DNA of 64,000 nucleotides, taken from positions 19,337-83,336 of the IMG/VR virus record IMGVR_UViG_3300031630_000002; one strand, written 5' to 3'. Under the pieces are notes generated by a model. The model was not told the origin of the DNA. It did no database searches and saw only the letters and a program-made list of their open reading frames with translations. Shown piece by piece: positions 25,531-33,381 of the stretch. Source of the DNA: a virus. A program made the translations under genes and the position numbers. Each line of letters begins with the position of its first letter. Position 1 is the stretch's first letter.

Positions 25531-25818
25531 ATGCGAGCTGAATTATACGAAGATGGAATTAAGCGAATCAATACGAAAATTGTAGTACCAATGGATATCA
25601 CCGATGTAGCAGATTATATTCTAAGTGCGGTACAATCGGGAACTGTGCGACCGTATATGGTGACTAGTCTCAACAAGCGACAATTATTACAAGTAGCGAA
25701 ATTTGCAGTCGAGAGTGATGGAATCCATCGACCTAAAGAGAGTCTTATTGACATTGATGCACTAGTAGAAGCAAGAGTACGAACCTATGTTGGGGATATG
25801 TTCCCAGAGTTGATGTAG
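25531..25818 (+). CDS. Small unknown protein
   Basis: A 95-residue protein with a charged helical profile, AGGAAG as ribosome site. No motif recognised. It belongs to the accessory unit starting at 25164. Confidence 0.55.
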   Translation: MRAELYEDGIKRINTKIVVPMDITDVADYILSAVQSGTVRPYMVTSLNKRQLLQVAKFAVESDGIHRPKESLIDIDALVEARVRTYVGDMFPELM

Positions 25819-25833
25819 GTAGGGGATTAATAT

Positions 25834-26001
25834 ATGGAAGACTATGATTATGCTAAATATGATGAAATAATTGAAGAATATAAATCACTTACAGACCGCC
25901 GTTATGTCAGCAAATTAAACAAAAAAGGCAAATTGAAGATAAAGTCAGGCGTACTTGGCGTTGATGTATTACAGCATATTAATAAACTGGGAGAACAATA
26001 A
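25834..26001 (+). CDS. Very small protein
   Basis: A 55-residue frame, MEDYDYAKYDEIIEEYKSLT..., with GGGG ribosome site about 11 bases upstream. Acidic N terminus and basic middle (SKLNKKGKLKIKSG). Its TAA overlaps the ATG of the next gene by one base, which supports translation. Confidence 0.5.
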   Translation: MEDYDYAKYDEIIEEYKSLTDRRYVSKLNKKGKLKIKSGVLGVDVLQHINKLGEQ

Positions 26002-26522
26002 TGAAAAATTATAAAAGAGCAATCGTATTAGGTGGTGTATTACTATTATCCACCGTGGTGACTACAGTAGCGTCGGCAGAGACATATATGCAGACCGCAG
26101 TGGTAAAATCTATACAGACAGTATACAGTAATGTCATTGTACAAAAACCCGTAGAAGTATGTACAAATGTTAATGTGCCTATCTATGGGGAGACGAATGA
26201 TGCAAGTACAGCCGATGTCCTCGCAGGCGCGATTTTTGGAGGTCTGATAGGTAACAGCGTTGGTGGTGGTAAAGGCAAAGATGCAGCGACATTGCTTGGT
26301 GCAATTGCTGGTGCAGATATTGCGAAGAAGAAGTCGTCTAATAAGATTATTGGTTATCAGAATCAACGTCAATGTAACACTAGTTACACTACAGAAACTA
26401 TCAAGCAATATGATGGTAGTGTAGTTGTTGCTGAATATAACAAAATGAAGTTATCATTCAAAACGAATAAACTATTCAAGGTTGGTGATTATATTTCTGT
26501 TAGAGTTTCCATTGAATTCTAA
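26001..26522 (+). CDS. Exported glycine-zipper (17-kDa antigen-like) protein
   Basis: The 173-residue protein has an N-terminal signal peptide (basic KNYKR, hydrophobic LGGVLLLSTVVTTV, cleavage after ASA about residue 27), and a glycine-zipper segment LAGAIFGGLIGNSVGGGKG...LLGAIAGADIA (about 74-105), as in bacterial Rickettsia-17-kDa/SlyB-like envelope proteins. No lipobox Cys is present at the cleavage site. It would be placed in the host periplasm or outer membrane during infection, perhaps altering the envelope or blocking other phages; that role is inference. Confidence 0.75.
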   Translation: MKNYKRAIVLGGVLLLSTVVTTVASAETYMQTAVVKSIQTVYSNVIVQKPVEVCTNVNVPIYGETNDASTADVLAGAIFGGLIGNSVGGGKGKDAATLLGAIAGADIAKKKSSNKIIGYQNQRQCNTSYTTETIKQYDGSVVVAEYNKMKLSFKTNKLFKVGDYISVRVSIEF

Positions 26523-26578
26523 TGAGTAATCCAATTATTGTAATCAATGTGAATATGACATTGAAAAGTGATAACTAA
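26522..26578 (+). pseudogene. Truncated duplicate of the start of the 28107 gene
   Basis: The 18-residue frame MSNPIIVINVNMTLKSDN repeats the first 12 residues of the protein at 28107 (MNPIIVINVNMASKGHQ). Bases 26528-26572 match 28110-28154 at 39 of 45 positions. The start overlaps the stop of the glycine-zipper gene (TAATG). It looks like a broken left copy of the 28107 gene, leaving the AMP-ligase gene between two copies. Confidence 0.7.
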
Positions 26579-26623
26579 ATAAAGATATTACAACACAATC
26601 AACCAATTTACAAGGAACAAGAC

Positions 26624-28063
26624 ATGAAAGAATATTATGCGGATTTATATGCGAATAATCCAACTCACACTTTACGAAATGACGATGCTATTGCATTATC
26701 TGCTAACGGCAATGAAATCACATATGCTGAATTTAATAAGAGGATGAAAGAAGTTGCGTCTAATCTAGCAGATGCTGGTATCACCGATAAACATCGCGTC
26801 TTGGTAATCGCAGAGGAATCAGATATGATATCCTCTGTGGTACTAGCATGGGCTGCGATGTATCTGGATGCTAGTCCGGCTAATACAACAAGTTTACAGA
26901 GTAATAGGGAAATTGATATAAAGCGACGATCAGCTAATTGTAGTGCTGTGTTATGGGTCGATGGTACTATCGATATATGCGCAGATCTGAAAAATATTAC
27001 TAAATCACATACAGGAGAGAAATCTGTATATTTTAGTAGTGGTACCACTAGAACAGACGGCGATCTGTATTCAATGGTACCCGGCAGATATACATACCAG
27101 ACTGACTACGAACGAGGTGCCGCAATAATAGATGAAATTATTTTAGCAAATAATATGCTTGGCGACGAGTATACACAACTTGTAACAGTATGTAGTTCAT
27201 CATGGGACGTAGCATGGACGCCTCAGATAGTAACCAAATGCTTATTAACTGGAGGATCCTTTCATTGGGTACAGACTGATAAAGAAGTTCCTGCCGCACA
27301 TGCGAAATACAAGGCAAATATGATGTCTGTCTATCCGAGTCAAGCTCATCGACTATGCGAATTTGAATATGATTCTCCAATAGATTACATTGATATCTCT
27401 GGTGGTGTAGTATCGAGCGATTTAGTTGAAAGTATACAACGAACAATGAAACCCCATACAATATGCGACTGGTTCGGGACTGTAGGTACAGGCGTTATGC
27501 TTTGTAATGTAATCAAAGAGGGTGCTACTCGTGGTGATTGGTTTACTCCATTCACGGACACAAACTTGAAAATGAGATTAACAGACAGCGGTGTAATTTG
27601 GTCGTGTCGAGGAACTGAATGGCATTCTGATAATGATGTATTTGAAGAAAAAGATGGAAAATATAGATATACCGGACGCACGAGTGAAGAATTTATATCG
27701 TTTGGAGGAGGGAAGATCTATCCTTGGGAAGTTGAAACTTACATACGAGAGTTATCTATAGCAGAAGCGACCACTACTGATCAGGTATACGTATTTCCCA
27801 TGAACGGATTGAACGACTACGACAGACATGGATTGGTATATAGCGGCGATCTAAGCATCGATATGGTAGGAGATATGGTCACACAACTAACCAAATACAA
27901 GCGTCCAGAGCAAATATTCCAAGTGTCGCATGAATTTTGGGGACTGTATCTTAAAGTCGGAAGAAATAGTATGGCAAGTCGTTTAAAAGCACACCCTGAT
28001 CATATATTGCATACAATTCATACGCACATGCTCGTCAACAAGATAATTAATAATGGCGACTGA
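26624..28063 (+). CDS. AMP-forming acyl/aryl ligase (ANL superfamily), divergent
   Basis: ANL enzymes activate a carboxylate as an acyl-AMP and pass it to CoA, a carrier protein or an amine. This 479-residue protein has the P-loop-like FSSGTTRTDGD (about 137-147), a WFGTVGTG segment in the A5 position, and the A8 hinge TGRTSEEFISFGGGKIYPWEVE. At the A10 position, where a catalytic Lys of 'GK..R' is expected, it reads LKVGRNSMASR, so that Lys may be replaced or shifted. No carrier protein gene is seen nearby. It is flanked by a duplicated gene start, suggesting late acquisition. Substrate unknown. Confidence 0.8.
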   Translation: MKEYYADLYANNPTHTLRNDDAIALSANGNEITYAEFNKRMKEVASNLADAGITDKHRVLVIAEESDMISSVVLAWAAMYLDASPANTTSLQSNREIDIKRRSANCSAVLWVDGTIDICADLKNITKSHTGEKSVYFSSGTTRTDGDLYSMVPGRYTYQTDYERGAAIIDEIILANNMLGDEYTQLVTVCSSSWDVAWTPQIVTKCLLTGGSFHWVQTDKEVPAAHAKYKANMMSVYPSQAHRLCEFEYDSPIDYIDISGGVVSSDLVESIQRTMKPHTICDWFGTVGTGVMLCNVIKEGATRGDWFTPFTDTNLKMRLTDSGVIWSCRGTEWHSDNDVFEEKDGKYRYTGRTSEEFISFGGGKIYPWEVETYIRELSIAEATTTDQVYVFPMNGLNDYDRHGLVYSGDLSIDMVGDMVTQLTKYKRPEQIFQVSHEFWGLYLKVGRNSMASRLKAHPDHILHTIHTHMLVNKIINNGD

Positions 28064-28106
28064 TATTTAATATCAGTCGTAATATTACACACAAACAGAG
28101 AACCAC

Positions 28107-28739
28107 ATGAACCCAATTATCGTAATCAATGTGAATATGGCATCGAAAGGTCATCAAATTGGCAGACTAATTGCAAGTTGTTCTAATGTCGTATGGTACA
28201 ACCACAAGGACAACGGAAGTAATCCATGGGACCCATGCAATGGAATATTAAATTCAGAACTTAGTGGATTTCATTTTGATAGAAGATTTGCAGACTCAAC
28301 AACTATTCCTCCTGTATTGGATTATGCAACGCGTAGTGGATTACCAGAAAGACCAGAATTATCATTTGATAGATGTAATGATGGACAGTTTATGATATAC
28401 GTGACACATAGTGACTTAGATAAATCAAGAAATTATTTTAAAGGACAGCACCTAGTTGTATTAGACACGGATTTTGAAAGATTCATGAGTACATCATGGA
28501 ATTTTAGAGTTGGTAAAACAAAAAAACTCATTAGCGAGTTGTACACTATCGATGAGGCGGAAAATATGCTAGCAAACACATTAAAAAATTATGAAACGAA
28601 TGTAAATTCGAATGATTTCGTAATAGATACGATTGACGACTTACTTGATATAGATAATTTTAAATTGTTATGTGAAAAATTTAGTCTTGAATTCAACGAA
28701 GATAGATATAATAAAGTAAGAATATTTTTAAGAAAATAA
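28107..28739 (+). CDS. Unknown protein, possible P-loop-like N terminus
   Basis: A 210-residue protein. MNPIIVINVNMASKGHQIGRLIASCSNVVWY resembles the start of a P-loop kinase or sulfotransferase-like fold (beta strand, then K-G-x-x-x-G helix), but the loop lacks a classical GxxxxGK[ST]. C-terminal half is helical and charged. Its 5' end is duplicated at 26522. It may act with the AMP-ligase just upstream (44-base gap), but no function can be assigned. Confidence 0.55.
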   Translation: MNPIIVINVNMASKGHQIGRLIASCSNVVWYNHKDNGSNPWDPCNGILNSELSGFHFDRRFADSTTIPPVLDYATRSGLPERPELSFDRCNDGQFMIYVTHSDLDKSRNYFKGQHLVVLDTDFERFMSTSWNFRVGKTKKLISELYTIDEAENMLANTLKNYETNVNSNDFVIDTIDDLLDIDNFKLLCEKFSLEFNEDRYNKVRIFLRK

Positions 28740-28760
28740 AACATTAATTCAAATAAACGT

Positions 28761-28789
28761 TTGACAAGCAATACTTATTGTTGTATAAT
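28761..28789 (+). promoter_or_regulatory. Sigma70-type promoter, conserved leader class
   Basis: TTGACA 28761-28766, 17 bp, TATAAT 28784-28789, then TTTAAGTAAATTAATAAAG and GCGAGAAAGATTATG. Confidence 0.9.
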
Positions 28790-28825
28790 ATTTAAGTAAA
28801 TTAATAAAGTCAAGCGAGAAAGATT

Positions 28826-29038
28826 ATGAATGCTGTACAAATTGCAAAGATGGTCATTGATAATGGTTATTTGAATGATGGAGAAAATCGATATGAAGAC
28901 AATTCTATTAACTGGAATTTCGTGTCTGCTGATTTGCACATCGATTCTCCGTTAGAATTTTCACATGACGCAGAAGAAGAAGCGTTCGATTTATTACAAG
29001 ACTGTATAAATCAGTTTCGCATGAAGGCGCTACACTAA
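28826..29038 (+). CDS. Small acidic protein, unknown
   Basis: A 70-residue acidic protein without a recognised motif. Its stop overlaps the next ATG by one base (TAATG), so it is coupled to the 29038 gene. Confidence 0.55.
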   Translation: MNAVQIAKMVIDNGYLNDGENRYEDNSINWNFVSADLHIDSPLEFSHDAEEEAFDLLQDCINQFRMKALH

Positions 29039-29586
29039 TGAATTTATTCATACTTGATAACGACCCTACCAAGGCAGCCCAACTACAATGTGATAAGCAT
29101 GTAGTCAAAATGATTTTAGAGTCAGCACAGATGTTGTCTACAGTTCATCGTATGTTAGATGGTAAGTTGTACACAGCCCCATCTAATTCTGGCAAGCGCA
29201 TGGTAAAGAAATGGTCACATCCCATCCATGACGATGTATTGTATAAAGCGGTACATATGTATCATCCGTGTACTGAGTGGACACTTGAATCGGACAGCAA
29301 CTATCAATGGCATTATGCTCATTTCATTGCATTATGTGACGAATACACGCATCGCTATGGAAAAGTACATGCATCAGATACTAAACTACGTACAGTACTT
29401 AAATCAATTCCTACCAATATCGTAAGCAAATCAAAGACTGAATTCAGGCTTGCGATGCAATCTAATCCAGAATGTATACATCCTGGAGATGCGGTTAGAT
29501 CGTATCGCGAGTACTATATGACTAAGCAATCTAGATTTAAAATGACATGGACAGGTCGTTCAATGCCTACATGGTTTATATCTTAA
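29038..29586 (+). CDS. Conserved phage protein with DKHVVKMILESAQ motif
   Basis: A 182-residue protein: LFILDNDPTKAAQLQCDKHVVKMILESAQMLSTVHR at the N terminus, then HP.HDDVLYKAVHMYHPCTEW and a C terminus with SYREYYMTKQSR and WTGRSMPTWF. I recall the same signature from many marine phages as a hypothetical protein. The many conserved-looking His, Asp and Lys residues suggest an enzyme, but I know of no assigned activity. Confidence 0.65.
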   Translation: MNLFILDNDPTKAAQLQCDKHVVKMILESAQMLSTVHRMLDGKLYTAPSNSGKRMVKKWSHPIHDDVLYKAVHMYHPCTEWTLESDSNYQWHYAHFIALCDEYTHRYGKVHASDTKLRTVLKSIPTNIVSKSKTEFRLAMQSNPECIHPGDAVRSYREYYMTKQSRFKMTWTGRSMPTWFIS

Positions 29587-29604
29587 TTAATATGGAACAC
29601 ACTA

Positions 29605-29997
29605 ATGATAATTTCTGATACGTTGATGGATGCAGTACAATCATTTTATGCATCTTGCAAGACTGAACTTGGTGACGAGTTTGGTGGCGATCAAGCATTG
29701 TCGATGTTTGACGCATTAGATCCATCTATACGAGGATCTATGTTAATGACTATGTTCTCTGGAGACAGTACAAAACATGCGACATTAAAATATGATAATA
29801 CGCGAGGTGACGAAGATACTTATATTTCTTCAATCAAGGCACTTCGCATGGTATTTGGCTGGGAATTGAGAACCGCCAAATCCGCAGTTGATACAGCAAG
29901 AGATTATGGTCAATATGATTTGGGTATAACAGATCGTGCCCAGCGAACGAAATTATCTACCGCGTTATCGTCATCAGCATGGCATATTAGGGATTGA
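29605..29997 (+). CDS. Protein with ribosomal L7/L12 C-terminal-like domain
   Basis: The 130-residue protein ends (about 74-128) with ISSIKALRMVFGWELRTAKSAVDTA and RAQRTKLSTALSSSAWHI. The pattern 'IKA.R...G..L..AK..Vd' then 'a..L..aL...gw.v' is that of the L7/L12 C-terminal domain, which recruits elongation factors on ribosomes. The N-terminal 70 residues are unrelated to the L12 dimer domain. Similar L12-like domains are known in phages. Role in capturing translation factors is inference. Confidence 0.6.
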   Translation: MIISDTLMDAVQSFYASCKTELGDEFGGDQALSMFDALDPSIRGSMLMTMFSGDSTKHATLKYDNTRGDEDTYISSIKALRMVFGWELRTAKSAVDTARDYGQYDLGITDRAQRTKLSTALSSSAWHIRD

Positions 29998-30022
29998 CAA
30001 ACACGCATAATCATAGTATAAT
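29994..30022 (+). promoter_or_regulatory. Sigma70-type promoter of queC
   Basis: TTGACA 29994-29999, overlapping the stop of the upstream gene, 17 bp, TATAAT 30017-30022. AATCAT/ATGATT (30009-30026) forms a 6-bp inverted repeat around the -10. Confidence 0.85.
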
Positions 30023-30045
30023 GATTTAACAATTAAGAGGCATTT

Positions 30046-30786
30046 ATGAAATTAAACGAAGTACTGAATACATTACCTGATACGGACAAAGTCGTTATTA
30101 CACACAGTGGTGGACTTGATAGTTCAACTGCTGTTATTATTGCTGCACACAAATACGGCGCTGAAAATGTATTCTCAGTTGGTTATGATTACGGACAAAA
30201 GCAGCGAGTAGAATTAGATCGCGCAGCACAGTTATGTGAGAAACTTGGTGTTCATCGTCAATTGTTTGATCTTTCTATTCTAGGTGAAATTGCAAAACCT
30301 ATGAGTGCAAACATTGCGGGCACTGATGTAGTAATGCCGACTATTCAAGATGTATTAGGTGAACCACAGCCTTCGACATATGTGCCATATCGTAATATGA
30401 TCTTATTTTCATTGACTGCTGCATATGCAGAAGCGATGGGTGCAGAATATGTATTTGCTGGTATTCAAGCAACTGATGCATATGGTTATTGGGATACTAC
30501 GCCTAGTTTTGCAGACGCATTGAATAATGTAATGAGTATGAATCGTAATTGTCCTGTACAATTGGTAGCACCATTTAATACATTGACCAAAGATGAAGAG
30601 ATTGCATTATTAGAGGAACTTGACTTAGTACATTTATACGAGTATACATTGACATGTTACGATCCTGATATTGATGGTAAGTCATGTGGTGTATGTCCTA
30701 GTTGTGCAGAACGTATCAAAGCATTCATGGATAGGTCTATTGCAGATCCTATTGAATACCAAATACAGATTCCTTGGAATGTGTAG
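30046..30786 (+). CDS. queC: 7-cyano-7-deazaguanine (preQ0) synthase QueC
   Basis: QueC converts 7-carboxy-7-deazaguanine to preQ0 using ATP and ammonia. The 246-residue protein has SGGLDS (21-26), a YDYGQK segment, the NMILFSLTAAYAEAMGAE segment (QueC 'RN...l..a..yA...ga'), IQATDAYGYWDT, and the zinc-binding SCGVCPSCAERIKAF at the end. preQ0 can feed queuosine in tRNA or 7-deazaguanine modification of phage DNA. No folE, queD, queE or dpdA lies in this window. The next gene, overlapping by 8 bases, is a glutamine amidotransferase, as in phage gat-queC arrangements. Confidence 0.92.
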   Translation: MKLNEVLNTLPDTDKVVITHSGGLDSSTAVIIAAHKYGAENVFSVGYDYGQKQRVELDRAAQLCEKLGVHRQLFDLSILGEIAKPMSANIAGTDVVMPTIQDVLGEPQPSTYVPYRNMILFSLTAAYAEAMGAEYVFAGIQATDAYGYWDTTPSFADALNNVMSMNRNCPVQLVAPFNTLTKDEEIALLEELDLVHLYEYTLTCYDPDIDGKSCGVCPSCAERIKAFMDRSIADPIEYQIQIPWNV

Positions 30787-31378
30787 TATTTTTGGTAGTT
30801 ATAATGTAGCAGAGTTTAACGAGTTAGCGAACTTAAATTCACATCGTGGGCAACATTCGTTTTCTACTGCTACATACGATGGTGAAGTGCTAGATGTAAT
30901 TGAGAAGAGTTTAGGTAAATTTAAGTCACAAGAACTTGATACAGGTAATTTGTATATTGGTCATGTGCAGTCGCCTACAACTAATGCACGATCAATTGCA
31001 TCAGTGCATCCGTCAGTGATTGATGGTACGTTGTTATGGCACAATGGTATTATCAAAGAGACACAAATGAGGAAATGGAATTATCATGATAAATGGGACA
31101 CTGCGTGTTTGCATAAGTATATTTCCAGTGGGTTAGATAAGTTGGGTGATGTAGATGGTTCATTTGCTTGTGTCTATTATAAAGAAGGTAAGTTGTATAT
31201 TTGGCGAAATGAGAATTGTCCGATGTTTGTAAATGGTAGTAGTTTTTCGTCAGTAAAATTTAAGAACGCTGTACGCATAGAAGCGAATATTGTATATAAG
31301 TTAGATGGTAAAAACTGGGTAAAAACTGATAAAGCATTTACAACGAAAAATACATTTTATTGGTCGCCAGCAGCGTAA
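30779..31378 (+). CDS. Class II glutamine amidotransferase
   Basis: The start is set at 30779 because class II amidotransferases need Cys immediately after the initiator Met: MCSIFGSYN. A longer frame upstream would bury this Cys. The 199-residue protein also shows NLNSHRGQHSF (R-G for glutamine binding), LYIGHVQSPTTNARSI, LWHNGII and DVDGSFACVYY, the usual Ntn-hydrolase order. It releases ammonia from glutamine. Its overlap with queC, which uses ammonia, suggests it feeds QueC or a related deazaguanine step. It has no synthetase domain of its own. Confidence 0.85.
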   Translation: MCSIFGSYNVAEFNELANLNSHRGQHSFSTATYDGEVLDVIEKSLGKFKSQELDTGNLYIGHVQSPTTNARSIASVHPSVIDGTLLWHNGIIKETQMRKWNYHDKWDTACLHKYISSGLDKLGDVDGSFACVYYKEGKLYIWRNENCPMFVNGSSFSSVKFKNAVRIEANIVYKLDGKNWVKTDKAFTTKNTFYWSPAA

Positions 31379-31406
31379 GGATAAATAAACAGCATAGTTT
31401 ATATTT

Positions 31407-31440
31407 AAAGCCTCTTAATTCGCGTTAAGGGGCTTTTTTT
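31407..31440 (+). terminator. Terminator after queC-gatase
   Basis: AAAGCCTCTTAA (31407-31418) pairs with TTAAGGGGCTTT (31425-31436) with one T-G wobble, 6-base loop, then a T run to 31440. Confidence 0.88.
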
Positions 31441-31462
31441 ACTATTAAATAGTAAATAGTTC

Positions 31463-31491
31463 TTGACAAGCAAGGAGTATTATTATATAAT
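31463..31491 (+). promoter_or_regulatory. Sigma70-type promoter
   Basis: TTGACA 31463-31468, 17 bp, TATAAT 31486-31491, then a leader with AAGGAGAG before the ATG at 31524. Confidence 0.85.
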
Positions 31492-31523
31492 TAGTATAGT
31501 TAATGAGTTAAGGAGAGTATGAA

Positions 31524-31718
31524 ATGAAAGCAGTACATTTGATGAAGACAAAGAATGCACGATCACCGAAGAATGTAGTCATGGCGCTGAATGCAGTAGC
31601 AAAGAATCTAAAGGTTGCTAACAAGAGTGTAGTGATGAAGGATCGCAAGAAAGCGGCAAAGAGTGGTGCAGTTAAGCACAAGAACAAGCGGTTTGATAAT
31701 TATAAGATTGCCGCATAA
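31524..31718 (+). CDS. Small Lys-rich basic protein
   Basis: A 64-residue protein with about one third Lys plus several Asn and Ala residues (RKKAAKSGAVKHKNKRFDN). Strong ribosome site AAGGAGAG. Composition fits a nucleic-acid-binding or host-targeting small early protein; no family is recognised. Confidence 0.6.
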   Translation: MKAVHLMKTKNARSPKNVVMALNAVAKNLKVANKSVVMKDRKKAAKSGAVKHKNKRFDNYKIAA

Positions 31719-31753
31719 TTTTATAATTATCAGACTTAGAGAAGGAGAGAATT

Positions 31754-32005
31754 ATGTACCAAATTAAAGATTTTACAACTAAAAGTAATATGATTAATGG
31801 TGTAGATAAAATTAATTTATGTATTGGTGATAAAGTTCTAAGAACTATGGACCTTAATTCTTTTGTTGTACTGTTTAAAGCCGATCATCAAAAGTGGGCA
31901 GAATTTTATATGAGCGAACGTCAATCTCGTATTGATTGTAATATAGCTCAAATTAATCGTTTAGAACGTGCTAATGAAGAAATTGAAGAAGAAATGGGAA
32001 ATTAA
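31754..32005 (+). CDS. Small unknown protein
   Basis: An 83-residue protein ending in a charged helix (RLERANEEIEEEMGN). GAAGGAGAG gives a strong ribosome site. A 14-base sequence TTATAATTATCAGA precedes this gene (31721) and again follows the next small gene (32124). Confidence 0.55.
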   Translation: MYQIKDFTTKSNMINGVDKINLCIGDKVLRTMDLNSFVVLFKADHQKWAEFYMSERQSRIDCNIAQINRLERANEEIEEEMGN

Positions 32006-32006
32006 A

Positions 32007-32129
32007 ATGAAAGTTTTTACTATTGGTCGTTTAACATATTCAAATTGTGAATATCGTCATAATATTATGATTTATAATTACCCACATAAGCATTTATTCT
32101 GGCGCTTTTGGTGGAAAATAACTTTATAA
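32007..32129 (+). CDS. Very small aromatic, basic peptide
   Basis: A 40-residue frame, MKVFTIGRLTYSNCEYRHNI..., ending HLFWRFWWKITL. It starts one base after the preceding stop with GGGA as weak ribosome site. The Trp/Phe/Arg-rich end could associate with membranes. Supported mainly by position; may not be translated. Confidence 0.35.
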   Translation: MKVFTIGRLTYSNCEYRHNIMIYNYPHKHLFWRFWWKITL

Positions 32130-32163
32130 TTATCAGATTGTAAATAAAAGAGAGAGAAGTAAA

Positions 32164-33381
32164 ATGAAGTATCGTAATATAGAATCAAAAGGTGTACCAA
32201 TAAAAGCGTGGATAGACGGCGTTAATTTGGAAGATCAAGCAAAAGAGCAATTGCAAAACATAGCACAATTGCCGATCATACACAGTCACATAGCAGTGAT
32301 GCCAGACGTTCACTTAGGTAAAGGAGCAACGATAGGTAGTGTTATACCTACGTTAAAAGCAATCATACCTAATGCGGTTGGAGTTGATCTAGGTTGTGGA
32401 ATGATGGCTGCAATGACAACATTGTATGCTAAAGATTTACCAGATAATTTACTCGCTGTTCGTACTGCTATAGAAAAAGCAGTACCACACGGACGTACAA
32501 ATAACGGCAAAGCAGTTAATGACAAAGGTGCTTGGAATGATATACCAAAACTTGCATCTGATTTATGGAAAATGCACCTTGAGCAACAGTTCAATAAAAT
32601 GGTTGATAAGTATCCAGAGATAGGTCAGTGTAACCACATTGTACACCTTGGAACATTGGGAACTGGTAATCATTTTATAGAGTTATGTCTTGATGAAAAT
32701 CAGCAAGTATGGATAATGTTACACTCTGGTTCACGTGGTGTTGGTAATCGTATTGCGTCAACTTTCATAGCGAAAGCGAAGCAAGATATGATAAATCAGC
32801 AGACACATTTGCCAGATAAAGAGTTGGCATATTTGCAAGAAGGATCGCCATACTTTGACGACTATGTAGAAGGTGTTACATGGGCGCAAGAGTTTGCCAA
32901 GATCAATCGTCAAGTGATGATGCAACTAACCATAGAAGCATTGGAATCAGTATTGCCACCATTTAAGGCTAACGTGTTGGCGGTTAATTGTCACCACAAC
33001 TACGTGAGTAAAGAGCATCACTTCGGTGAAGATGTTTACTTGACACGTAAAGGTGCGGTTTCTGCTAAGGCTGGTGAGTTGGGTATAATCCCAGGATCAA
33101 TGGGTGCTAAAAGTTTCATTGTGCGTGGTTTAGGTAATCCTGAATCATTTTCATCATGTAGTCACGGCGCAGGTCGTACAATGTCACGTACTGCGGCACG
33201 TAAGCAGTTCACCGTAGATGACCACATCAAGGCGACAGCAGGAGTAGAGTGTCGTAAAGACGAAGATGTGATTGATGAAACCCCAATGGCATATAAAGAC
33301 ATCGAAGCGGTAATGAAAGCACAGGATGATTTAGTTGAAGTTGTTCACACATTAAAGCAAGTTGTTTGCGTAAAGGGTTGA
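32164..33381 (+). CDS. rtcB: RtcB-type RNA ligase
   Basis: RtcB joins RNA ends with 2',3'-cyclic phosphate or 3'-phosphate to 5'-OH using GTP and Mn2+. The 405-residue protein is full length with MPDVHLGKGATIGSV (about 46-60), GVDLGCGM (73-80; Asp and Cys metal ligands), LHSGSRGVGN (186-195), NCHHNYVSKEHH (275-286), SMGAKSFIVRG and the guanylylated-His motif CSHGAGRTMSR (332-342; H334). A phage copy could repair tRNAs or rRNA cut by host anticodon nucleases or toxins, which is inference. Its stop codon lies inside the -35 box of the next promoter. Confidence 0.95.
   Translation: MKYRNIESKGVPIKAWIDGVNLEDQAKEQLQNIAQLPIIHSHIAVMPDVHLGKGATIGSVIPTLKAIIPNAVGVDLGCGMMAAMTTLYAKDLPDNLLAVRTAIEKAVPHGRTNNGKAVNDKGAWNDIPKLASDLWKMHLEQQFNKMVDKYPEIGQCNHIVHLGTLGTGNHFIELCLDENQQVWIMLHSGSRGVGNRIASTFIAKAKQDMINQQTHLPDKELAYLQEGSPYFDDYVEGVTWAQEFAKINRQVMMQLTIEALESVLPPFKANVLAVNCHHNYVSKEHHFGEDVYLTRKGAVSAKAGELGIIPGSMGAKSFIVRGLGNPESFSSCSHGAGRTMSRTAARKQFTVDDHIKATAGVECRKDEDVIDETPMAYKDIEAVMKAQDDLVEVVHTLKQVVCVKG

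Noticed and set aside
30671-30778. Longer N terminus for the glutamine amidotransferase
   Set aside because: It would hide the Cys that must follow Met; it is also fully inside queC.
31381-31388. ATAAATAA just after the amidotransferase as a late promoter
   Set aside because: A strong terminator follows within 30 bases, so it would drive no gene; probably chance in AT-rich DNA.
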